Assembly: GCA_903929325.1 (NCBI GenBank)
Contig: CAIYUD010000198.1
Location: 1 to 12,413 of the forward strand
DNA: 12,413 nucleotides
Origin: an uncultured Opitutia bacterium
Lineage (GTDB): Bacteria > Verrucomicrobiota > Verrucomicrobiia > Opitutales > UBA953
Direction: 5' to 3'
Positions within the stretch are counted from its first letter, which is position 1. Each line of letters begins with the position of its first letter. Position numbers and translations under genes: made by a program. Shown here piece after piece: positions 1 through 9,000 of the stretch. The notes below the pieces were generated by a model. It saw nothing but the letters and a program-made list of their open reading frames with translations. It was not told the DNA's origin and did no database searches.

Positions 1-1
1 A

Positions 2-613
2 GGCATCGACTTAATTGTTGTTGGTCGTGGTGGCGGCTCGATGGAAGACCTCTGGTGCTTTAATGATGAACGGCTGGTGCGCGCGGTGCGCGCCTGTCGT
101 GTTCCTGTTATTTCTGCCGTTGGACACCAAACAGATCATCCCTTGACGGACGATGCTGCGGATGTGCGGGCAGAGACCCCCACGGCTGCCGCAGAACTGA
201 TTGCTTCTGGACAAGAGCGACTACGTCAGCGCGTCAGGTTGCTGTCGGCCGAGCTTGCAGCTCTTGCTCCCGCGCGAAAACTTGAAGCGCTGGCACAAGA
301 CTTGGTGCTTTTGCGGACACGGATGACGGGTGCTGCTGATGCTTTGCTCTCAGAGCGTCGCGACATGCTTTCGAATTTAAAATCTCGGCTCATTCGCCGA
401 TCTCCACGTGCACGAGTCTCTGTGGCACGCGAGCGACTTGGGCAATTATCCAAGCGACTGCGCGCGGCCGGTTTTGAATCCATTCTCGCCCGCGGTTATG
501 CGCTTGTGAGCTCCGCGGATGGCAAGGTGGTGATTAAAGCTACCGATTTAAAGTCGGGTCAGTCCATTCGCCTGCGATTCTCTGACGGAGAGCGCGGCGC
601 CAAGACTGACTAA
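2..613 (+). CDS. xseA: Exodeoxyribonuclease VII large subunit, C-terminal part (5' end outside window)
   Basis: Large, catalytic subunit of exonuclease VII, which degrades single-stranded DNA to oligonucleotides in the cytoplasm and works in mismatch repair and DNA damage processing together with several XseB subunits. The frame is open from base 2, so the gene enters from the left edge; 203 codons are visible of a family norm near 400-460. What is seen: the glycine-rich VVGRGGGSMEDLW block (codons from base 17), then PVISAVGHQTD with the His and Asp of the conserved GHxTD motif, then ADVRAETPTAAAEL. After that comes the long charged helical region that follows the catalytic domain in this family, and a C-terminal block with ILARGYALV and a final LRFSDGERGA. 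The usual GHETD is GHQTD here. No xseB follows; the next gene is a dehydrogenase in the same direction, 36 bases away. Family assignment is secure; the fragment looks intact to its natural stop. Confidence 0.95.
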   Translation, partial: GIDLIVVGRGGGSMEDLWCFNDERLVRAVRACRVPVISAVGHQTDHPLTDDAADVRAETPTAAAELIASGQERLRQRVRLLSAELAALAPARKLEALAQDLVLLRTRMTGAADALLSERRDMLSNLKSRLIRRSPRARVSVARERLGQLSKRLRAAGFESILARGYALVSSADGKVVIKATDLKSGQSIRLRFSDGERGAKTD

Positions 614-649
614 TGTTGCCTCGGTAAAAAGACCCATGATGGTTGGGGC

Positions 650-1528
650 ATGTCGCTACGTATTGCATTTATAGGCACCGGGGTCATGGGCACGTCCATG
701 GCTGGGCATTTATTAAAAGCGGGTCATACCGTCACCGTAAACACGCGTACGCGCAAACGTGCCGAGCCACTCATGGCTGCGGGCGCGACTTGGGCTGATT
801 CGCCAGCTGCCGCTGCTCGCGGTGCCGACATAGCGATTTCCATGGTCGGTTATCCTGCGGATGTTGCCGAAGTTTGGCGTGGTCCGCACGGGTTCTTGGC
901 GTCCGCTCATCGCGGCCAGTTGTTGATTGATATGACGACTTCGGATCCCGCACTGGCACGTGCTTTGGCCGAAGAAGCTGCCGCCAAAGGTGCCGCTGCA
1001 TTGGATGCGCCTGTTTCTGGGGGCGACCGAGGTGCCCGCGAAGCAACGTTGTCTATTATGGTTGGCGGGAGTCAGTCAGATTTTGCCCGCACAAAAACCG
1101 TTTTTGAAATCATGGGAAAATCTGTGGTGCTCCAGGGTGCCGCGGGCGCTGGCCAACTCTGTAAGCTCACAAACCAAATCGCCATCGCCTCGAGCATGCT
1201 GGCGATGTGCGAAGCACTCACGTTTGCGCAAGCAGCCGGGCTTCATCCGGAAACAGTTCTTAGTTCCATTTCCGGTGGCGCCGCGGGTAGCTGGAGTTTG
1301 ACGAATCTCGCGCCGCGCGTTTTGAAAGGTGACTACGCGCCGGGCTTTTATGTGCGCCACTTTGTGAAAGACCTCGGGCTCGCCTTAACTGCCGCTCGCG
1401 AACTTAAACTTAACTTACCGGGGTTGGAATTAGCGGCGCGTCTTTATGATCAAGTCGTCGCCGCGGGCGATGCTGACTTAGGCACGCAGGCCCTAGCTAA
1501 ACATTACTTCGCGCGACACGCGGCTTAA
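650..1528 (+). CDS. NAD(P)-dependent beta-hydroxyacid dehydrogenase (3-hydroxyisobutyrate dehydrogenase / glyoxylate reductase family)
   Basis: Cytoplasmic oxidoreductase of 292 residues, the usual family length, interconverting a short beta-hydroxyacid and its semialdehyde or keto form. Seen in order: Rossmann motif GTGVMG (residues 9-14); substrate-binding DAPVSGGDRGA (119-129); GAGQLCKLTNQ (166-176) with the presumed catalytic Lys172; and the KDLGLAL block (240-246) of the C-terminal helical domain. After the second Rossmann strand the sequence is VNTRTRKR, with no acidic residue where NAD-specific enzymes tend to carry one. This suggests NADP(H) preference and so a reductive role such as glyoxylate or succinic semialdehyde reduction; that is inference, and MmsB, GarR and GlxR cannot be told apart here. 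ATG 650 is the first possible start after the xseA stop, since the frame between holds no ATG, GTG or TTG. A G-rich stretch (644-648) is only a poor ribosome site. Likely co-transcribed with xseA. Its stop overlaps that of the convergent pyk. Confidence 0.9.
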   Translation: MSLRIAFIGTGVMGTSMAGHLLKAGHTVTVNTRTRKRAEPLMAAGATWADSPAAAARGADIAISMVGYPADVAEVWRGPHGFLASAHRGQLLIDMTTSDPALARALAEEAAAKGAAALDAPVSGGDRGAREATLSIMVGGSQSDFARTKTVFEIMGKSVVLQGAAGAGQLCKLTNQIAIASSMLAMCEALTFAQAAGLHPETVLSSISGGAAGSWSLTNLAPRVLKGDYAPGFYVRHFVKDLGLALTAARELKLNLPGLELAARLYDQVVAAGDADLGTQALAKHYFARHAA

Positions 1529-2985
1529 CGCTTTGCGTTTCGCTGTGCAGTCGCCGCGGGAATCGGCGGCACTTCGCGTAGTTGTACACTGTCGATGATG
1601 CCTTCGCCGAGAATGACATTCGTCACGATGACCATGAGTTCGCCGGGCAAACATTTTCCGTTTTCACGGAGACGTGTGAGTGCAGCAATAATCGTCGCTT
1701 CAGCACCGCCCTCAAAAGGAAGTACATGGGGTTGAACTCCCCAGAGTAAATGCATGCGACGCGCAATCGCCGCATCTTCAGCAAAGGCGTGAATAGGGCA
1801 GCCCGCTGAGCGCATGGAAGCGAGCACGCGTGGTAGATCGCCATTACGGGTGAAGACAACCAGTCCAGCGCTGCCAAGGTTGCGCGCGAGGGTTGCAGCT
1901 GCGCGTAAGAGTTTTGCCTTTGGTGTATCGCCAACGGGCTCGGGTGTCATCTCCGGCGGACGATCACGCTCCACGGCCTCCGCGATACGTGACATCACTT
2001 CGACGCAACGCACAGGGTGTTTCCCGGTGGTGGTTTCTCCGGAAAGCATGAGAGCGTCGGCGGATTCTGTAACCGCGTTGGCGATGTCAGAAACTTCTGC
2101 GCGTGTAGGCACAGGATTTTCGATCATCGATTCCAGCATATGTGTTGCGACGATGACGGGCTTGCGGGCGATTTGGCAGAGTCGGATGGCGCGGCGTTGC
2201 ACGAGTGGCAGCGTCTCGTACGGAATTTCAATACCGAGATCTCCGCGGGCGACCATCAAGCCGTCGGACTCGGTGATAATCGGCGAAAGGTGATCGACGG
2301 CGGACTGGTCTTCGATTTTTGCAATCACGCCGGCCCGCGAGTTGTGTGAGGCCAAAAGTTCTTTGAGCGCTTTGATGTCGGCGGCCTCGCGAACAAATGA
2401 GAGCGCATAAAGGTCGATGCCCACCTGGCAGCCGAGGGCGACATCCTTAAGGTCTTTCTCGGTTAGGGCAGGTAGTTCGATTTTGACCCCGGGTAGGTTA
2501 ACATGTCGTCGGCTGCCCATTACCCCTGGCTGCTCGACCGTACACCGAAGCCTGTCGGGCCTCTTTTCCTTCACTTTGAATTGTATTAAACCGTTATCAA
2601 TCAATACGATACAGTTCTTTTTAACAGATTTTACAATCGGTGCGTAATTTGTAGAAATGAGTTCGATTCCGGCCTCTGGTTGAACGTCGGGGCCAGCCAT
2701 GTCGACAATCTGACCTAAGCTTAGCGAAAGTGGGCTTGATCGGCTATTGGTGCGTATTTCTGGGCCTTTGACGTCCATCATAATCGCCACGTCTTTCTGG
2801 GCCTTTTTTGAGGCATCGCGAATATGGTTAACCACCCTACGAACCCAGGTTTCATCGGCATGCGCCATGTTTAGCCGGAAGATATCTACACCCTTGGAAA
2901 TCAGCTCTAAAAGTCGTTCTGGGCTGTCCGAGGCTGGCCCCAAAGTGGCGATAATTTTGGTTTGTCGCGAAAGGGCAGGGGCCAT
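1525..2985 (-). CDS. pyk: Pyruvate kinase
   Basis: Glycolytic enzyme transferring phosphate from phosphoenolpyruvate to ADP to give pyruvate and ATP; normally a cytoplasmic tetramer. Length 486 residues, typical. Seen: N-terminal RQTKIIATLGPAS (7-19); FRLNMAHA (36-43); DVKGPEIRT (71-79); the inserted B domain (about 80-175); IAKIED with catalytic Lys223 and metal ligand Glu225; ARGDLGIE (246-253) with metal ligand Asp249; the signature ATHMLESM (280-287); PTRAEVSDIANAV; LMLSGET; and a full C-terminal domain. Glu76 of KGPEIRT is the position where Glu goes with potassium-dependent and Lys with potassium-independent pyruvate kinases, so potassium dependence is inferred. The start at 2985 was chosen because family homology begins there. 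The frame runs open a further 96 codons upstream, but that stretch has no family similarity and lies opposite the neighbouring gene's signal peptide. Two motif residues differ from the common form (RLNFSHG, ATQMLESM). Divergent from the TPS locus, convergent with the dehydrogenase. Confidence 0.95.
   Translation of the reverse strand: MAPALSRQTKIIATLGPASDSPERLLELISKGVDIFRLNMAHADETWVRRVVNHIRDASKKAQKDVAIMMDVKGPEIRTNSRSSPLSLSLGQIVDMAGPDVQPEAGIELISTNYAPIVKSVKKNCIVLIDNGLIQFKVKEKRPDRLRCTVEQPGVMGSRRHVNLPGVKIELPALTEKDLKDVALGCQVGIDLYALSFVREAADIKALKELLASHNSRAGVIAKIEDQSAVDHLSPIITESDGLMVARGDLGIEIPYETLPLVQRRAIRLCQIARKPVIVATHMLESMIENPVPTRAEVSDIANAVTESADALMLSGETTTGKHPVRCVEVMSRIAEAVERDRPPEMTPEPVGDTPKAKLLRAAATLARNLGSAGLVVFTRNGDLPRVLASMRSAGCPIHAFAEDAAIARRMHLLWGVQPHVLPFEGGAEATIIAALTRLRENGKCLPGELMVIVTNVILGEGIIDSVQLREVPPIPAATAQRNAKR
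1527..1539. other. Short perfect hairpin at the convergent gene junction
   Basis: AACGC, a three-base loop, then GCGTT form a 5-bp perfect stem lying on the two overlapping stop codons of the dehydrogenase and pyk. A weaker outer pairing of GCGGC (1520-1524) with GCCGC (1553-1557) could extend it. There is no proper T-run on either side, so it does not meet the standard for an intrinsic terminator. It might slow polymerase in both directions or be chance. Confidence 0.25.
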
Positions 2986-3096
2986 GCGCTTTTCTGGCCG
3001 CTTCTGACCCTCTCTGCAAGCGTCTGTAGGCAGGGTTTTTGCGGTTGACCGTATCGCCAATAAAAAGAGAGTTATCGACCTCCTACCTCTGACTTT
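2986..3096. promoter_or_regulatory. Divergent intergenic region between pyk and the TPS locus
   Basis: This 111-base gap must hold the promoter(s) of pyk (leftward) and of the tpsA-tpsB pair (rightward), since both genes start here and point away from each other. A TTGACC resembling a -35 box lies at 3045-3050 on the + strand, but no convincing -10 follows at the usual 16-18 base spacing. An A-rich run (3062-3066) and a CCTCC stretch (3079-3083) are visible. No Shine-Dalgarno sequence precedes ATG 3097, and only a weak AGAAAAG lies before the pyk ATG. The regulatory role follows from gene layout; the exact promoter elements are not resolved. Confidence 0.45.
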
Positions 3097-6000
3097 ATGG
3101 GCCGCTCCAAATCGTTGTTTAACGTTGGTCGTTCGTTCCTCGCAGCCGCTGCTGCGATGGCCGTAACACCGCTGATAGCTAGCCCCAATCCGGGTGCTCT
3201 CCCAAGCCTTCGCGAGGTTCGTTCTGGCTCTGCGACCGTGCAAGTTTCGGGCAGTCGCATGGACGTCAATCAAGCGACGCGTCAGGCGAGTTTGGATTGG
3301 GATACTTTCAATGTCGGATCCTCGGCTGAAGTCCGCTTTAACCAGCCCGATTCCAAATCGGTCAGCTTCAACCGCGTTCTGGGTTCAGACCCCTCGGTTA
3401 TCGCCGGTAAGCTTTCCTCGAATGGCCGCGTTATTTTAAGCAATGCCCAGGGCATTCTTTTCGCCCCCGGCGCAGAGGTGAACGTCGGCTCGCTCGTGGC
3501 TTCTGCCTTGCAGGATGCCTCGGGTGATTTCAGCAACGGAACCGCAACCTTCAGTGGTCGCGGTGGCAATGTCGTTAACCAAGGAACCATCACCGCCGCA
3601 GATGCCGGTCACGTCGTCTTGCTCGGCGCTCGCGTTTCCAACGAAGGTCTCATCACTGCCAATGCTGGTAAAGTTCTCTTAGGTTCAGGGGATGCCGTAC
3701 GTCTTGATTTCGCAGGCGACAGTTTAATCTCACTCGCAGTGGACGCCTCGTTGGTGGACGCCGCCGTCTCCAACGGCGGAGTGATTCGCGTGGGAGAAGG
3801 CTTGGTTGTTCTCACTGCCAAGGCAGCAAGTGGTTTGGCGACCGCGGTTGTGCAAACCGGTGGCTTGATTGAAGCTAAAGGTCTTACGCGTCAAGGCGGC
3901 ACCATCCGCATGGACTCCTCGAACGTAACCGTTAACGGCACGCTCGATGCATCTTCTGTTTCAGCTCAAGGCGGTGAGGTTTATGTTCGCGGCACTGATT
4001 CCGCTGCAGTCTCTGGCTCCATCGATGTTACGGGCTTAACCAAAGGCGGATTCATCGACATCTCGGCGCCTGCTCTTGGTGATGTGAATTTCGACAACCT
4101 TCGCCTCGGCCAAGGTGGTGAAATCTTGCTCGACCCTAAAAATATTTTCATCGTTACGAGTGGTGCGGCCGGAAGCATTCTCGATCCAACTTCGCCGACC
4201 TATAACAACGGATTCGATGCGGTTGTTGATATTCAGCAAGGCAGTGCGACGTCGTACGACACACGTTACCTCGATAAGTTTATTCTCGCCGGTAAAATTC
4301 TCACTCTCTTGCAGAATGGAATTAACGTCCGCATTGAGGCCACTAACGACATCACGGTCGCAGGCCCAATTGCCTCGGTTATCGCGACGACAGGTAACCT
4401 TAGCTTAGTTGCGGGTCGTAACTTAACCATCGCAAGCGACATTCGTATCTCCGGTGCGGTCACGCTCCTCTCGAACGCCAATATTTTCGGTGTGTATACA
4501 CTGTACAATGACGTGTACTGGCAAGGCCCGCCTACGGACCCTCTAATTCCTAATCCAGATTACCTCTTCATCGAAGACGTTTACCGCGGTCGGACTCTAG
4601 TCGATTACCCATCAACTTCCCGCATTGCTGAAACCAACTGGGATCGCGACGCAGGCGCTGCATTGCTTGATATCCGTGCAGACGTGCGTGTTAAAGGTTC
4701 TTCGGTTCGTCTCGAGGCGCAAACAGCCGGCGATCGCGCAGATCGTTTGTCATCAGCTTTTGGCGGCGCGCTGCCAGGCGAAATTATCGGCGATATCCAA
4801 ATCAGCGGCACCGTAGAAGCTTCCACGGGCGATGTGGCGATTGTCACACCTTACGGATCGCTCAAGGCGACACCTGCGAGCTCGATTATTGCCCAAGGCA
4901 ACATCGGCATTTGGGCCGGTCAAGATGCTGAGACAGGTGCGATGCTTTCGCGCGGCACAGGCACAACCACCTTTGATTTCAACCCAACGGACTCGGCCTT
5001 GGGTGATGGAGATTACAACCTAAACTTCGTCAAAGACATCACTGGCATTTGGGTTCAGGCCGTTGGTGATACAACCATCAAGGGTGCCGTCACGGCATTC
5101 TCAGATATCCGCATTAACGACGACATCACACAGACGGGTGGTGCGGTTACTGTTCAAAACGACATCACAACCGATGGCGTCGTTGTCATTCGTGCGGCCA
5201 CAACGCTCACGACCGAGGCAATCACTTCCAACAATGATACCATCACCCTTGAGTCGAATCTCGACTCGGTGATTAATGGAAATCTTTTTGCAGGGGACGC
5301 CATCTCTGTTCTGTCGAATCAAGGGAATATCACGACTCAAAGCGCGACCTCGTTTAACAACTTAGACATCAATGCAGCGCGCGCAATCACGGTAAACGGT
5401 GATATCGAGTCGACCGATGGGGATGTTGTCGTCCATAGCTCGATCGATCCATTTGATGGACCCATTGAGATTAATGGCAGCGTGACTGCATGGAATGACA
5501 TCTTGATCGAGGCGGACAATGCTAGCTCTGTCACTGTCACCAATGCTATCACTGCCGGCGGGGATGTTTTCATTCTCTCTAATACCGATATTAACGGCAA
5601 CCGCGGCGACATCTCGCTTGCGAATGTGACTGCTGGCGAAGGAGGTGCTGACAATTTCGTTCCACTCCAAGGCCTCATCCCTGCACCTCTCTTTATCCTC
5701 GGCAACAATGTGAGCTCTTCGGGGACGCTCACTGCGAACGACAGCTTTTTAGTGACTGGAAACGTTTTTGTTTCTGCGGAAGGCGACGCAAATTTAGTTA
5801 ACGGAAGTGCGACTAACTTCGGCGTTATCGCGATTGGCAATACCACCGTTACGGGCTTAGTTGTCGCTAATGACACCATTAATCTTACTGCCTTAACAGG
5901 CTTTGTTTCGGCAACCGGTGGGCTCGCTGCAGGGAACACTATTTCCCTATCTGCAGTCGATGCAATTAGCCTCGGTGCTGCTGCGGCAACCAATGACATC

Positions 6001-9000
6001 ACGTTAACATTCAATGGCGGTGCGGCAGATCTCACGCTGGGCGGAGATATTGAATCGTTCGCGGGTAATATCGATTTGGGCAGCCCAAATTCTATTACCT
6101 TTGATGGCGGTACTGGCGTTAACTCCGAATACATCACTGTCACTGCTGCGCTTGATATTCTTAATCGTCCAACCATTGGCACTGCCATCTTTGCAGGCAC
6201 ACGTGCCGACGGTGTTGGCTTTGAATTTAATGACCGCGGCGTTCGCGATACCCTCGGCTTAGTCGATAATTCCGTCCTCGGTACCGCATTCTTCCAAGTA
6301 GGATCAACGACCCCCGTCAGCGTGCAGTATTTTGACGCGGTTCAAGAAGTTCGCCTCACGCCTTTTGACGCCCTTGTGGATGCTCTTCGTGCGGGTGACA
6401 CTATTACCACGGCATTTAACACGGCGTTCTTGAATTTGGATTGGACGCTCGGCGGTCTTCCTTCAGCTGGCCCGACTTCAACATCGGGTGTGAACACCTG
6501 GAACTTCACCGTCACCCCTGTGAACGGATTCCAAGTTCTGCGCCCAGGTTATGTCGTGGTTAATGTAGGTCCAAATGGTACGCCGACAGCGCCACAGACC
6601 TACACCATCACACCTCGCCCGATCCAAGTTAAACCTGGCGACCTTTCTATCACTTACGGTGACACTACGCCCACCGGTGGCACATTCACTTATTCATTCC
6701 AGAACATTCCTGCCGGCGAAACCGCGTCAGTCGGTCTAACGGGTACGCCCGTATTCACCACGGATTACGATTCTACCAATGCGGCGGCGCGCAATGCGGG
6801 TATCTACTCTATCTTCGCGGACATCTCTAGCGTAGCTTCGTCGAATCCTAATTACATCATCACTTCCGTCGATGGTGTGCTCACAGTTCGTCCGGCTTCG
6901 CTCACATTCCGAGTTACTAGTAAGACAATTACTTATGGTGACACTCCGTACATCGGTACGCCAGTGCTGGATCGCGATTACACTGTTGATGCGGGTTCCT
7001 TTAAATACACCGACACATACGGTTCGATTGTAACAGGATCGCCCACGCTTGTGACCGCTGCCAGCTCCACAAGTCAGGCTCGTCTCGACTATAACGTCGC
7101 CCTCGCTTCCGGAACATTGGCCTACGCTTCCGGCAATTACGTGCCCGTCTTTGTTGATGGCACCATCCATATTGACCCAGCCGTACTCACAGGACGCGTA
7201 GCAATTGCTTCGCGCACCTATGGCAGCCCTGAAGTCGACTTCACTGCCGATGCGATTGAGTGGACTGGCTTTAAGAACGGAGAAACCGCCCTCGATGCTT
7301 TCGTCAGCGGTAATCCTAGCTTCGCCATTGAAGGTGCTGGCTTAGGCATTCGTAACGTTGGCCGCTATGGCGTCTCGGCGAACGCGGGTAACCTTAACTC
7401 CCCGAATTACGATATTGGCACAATCGACCCTGGATTCCTTCAGGTTGATCCAAAAGAAGTTCAAGTCATCGCCGATGCACGTACGCGTCGCTACGGTGAT
7501 GCGAATCCTAATCTAACCGTTCGCTACTTCGGTTTCGCTTACGGACAAGACATCAACACGGCAGGTGTGACTGGAAGTGCCTCGGTTTCCACACTACTCA
7601 ACGGGACGACTGGCGTCGGCGTCTACAATGACAGCCTCACGGTGAATGCGACCGGCCTCTCGGCTCAGAATTACACCTTCACCGGCGTTTCGGGCACAAT
7701 GACCATCACCAAGGCTCCGCTCGTTGTCACAGCGATCAATCAGTCGCGCACTTACGGCGACACCACAATTATCACTGATGGCACCTCGTACGTTATCTCC
7801 GGATTCCGTAATGGTGAAGATGCGGCAACTGCAAATGTCACCGGCATTCCTACCATCAGTGTTAGCCCGACCGTCACCGCGACTTCCAACGTTGGCACTT
7901 ACAATGGCGCCATCTTGGTGAACGGCGGCACGCTTAACGCAGCAAACTACGAGTTTACCACTGCGGGTAACTTGGTTGCGGGTAATCTAACCGTCACCCG
8001 TGCGCTCCTCGATGTCATCGTCGACAATCAATACCGCGTCTACGGATCTTCAGATCCCACGCTCACTTATACCTTCAGTGGGTTTAAGAATAGCCAAACT
8101 CTCGCTACCTCAGGAGTGACCGGTGCTGCTGCTGTCAGCATTGCCGCTGCCGGTCGCGGTGCCATGGCTGACGCAGGTACCTATGCTATCACGGGTCTCG
8201 CTGGCTCGTTGGCTTCCACAAATTATTCATTCCGCATGGTGAATGGCGTGCTCACGGTTGCGAAAGCTTCGCTAACCATCCGTGCAGTTGCTGCCTCACG
8301 TCAATACGGCGACGCCCTCACTGGTTTCACCTACACCATTGATGCTGCTGGATTTAAGAACGGCCAAACCGAAGCGGTTCTACGCGGAACCGGTGCGCTC
8401 TCGGGCGATGCCAGTGTCACAGCCTTCCAAGTTGACCTCGTCACCCCTGTGCAAGTCGGCGACAACGTCGGTAGCTACGTCTTGGTTGCGACCAAGAATA
8501 CCTTGGATGCTCGCAACTACACCTTCGAGCCCCCAGGCACGGTTTACGTTCCTGCGACACTTACTATTACAAAGGCTCCTCTGCTTGTGACCGCACGTAA
8601 TGCGACCCGTGAGTACGGCGATGTTAATCCAGCCTTTGGTTACGATATCACTGGCTATCGCCTCGGCGAAACATCGGCCATCCTCACAGGTTCACCCACT
8701 GTAACGACAACTGCGACCCAGTCTTCGAACGTCGGCACCTATGCGATTACGCCAACGCAAAACACCCTGATTGATACAACGGGCAATTACTCATTCACCT
8801 TCGTGAATGGCACCCTGACTATCTCTAAGGCAGTCCTCACCGTTTCGTCCCAAGCGCTGACCAGCGTCTATGGCGATACAGTTAACTCCTTCACGCCAGG
8901 CTTCTCGGGCTTCAAACTCACTGACACTTCTTCGGTTGTTTCAGGAACCGCCGGGTTCTCGCGAACAGCCGGCTCTGTTGCGACGCTCGATGTCGCTAGC

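Noticed and set aside
3045..3075. Sigma-70 promoter with TTGACC at 3045-3050
   Set aside because: No good -10 hexamer at 16-18 bases; the nearest candidates have wrong spacing, so it is only mentioned in the intergenic entry.
2986..3273. 96-codon N-terminal extension of pyruvate kinase in the same open frame
   Set aside because: Pyruvate kinase homology begins right after the ATG at 2985; the extension is Arg-rich, lacks family similarity and lies opposite the tpsA start and signal peptide.
3981..4239. Several minus-strand open frames within the TPS domain region
   Set aside because: Short, mutually overlapping and without start signals or recognisable motifs; shadows of tpsA.
5337..6200. 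287-codon open frame on the minus strand inside tpsA
   Set aside because: It is antisense to a well supported frame; its Ala/Val/Ser/Pro-rich product mirrors the Gly/Asn/Thr-rich beta-helix code and shows no domain.
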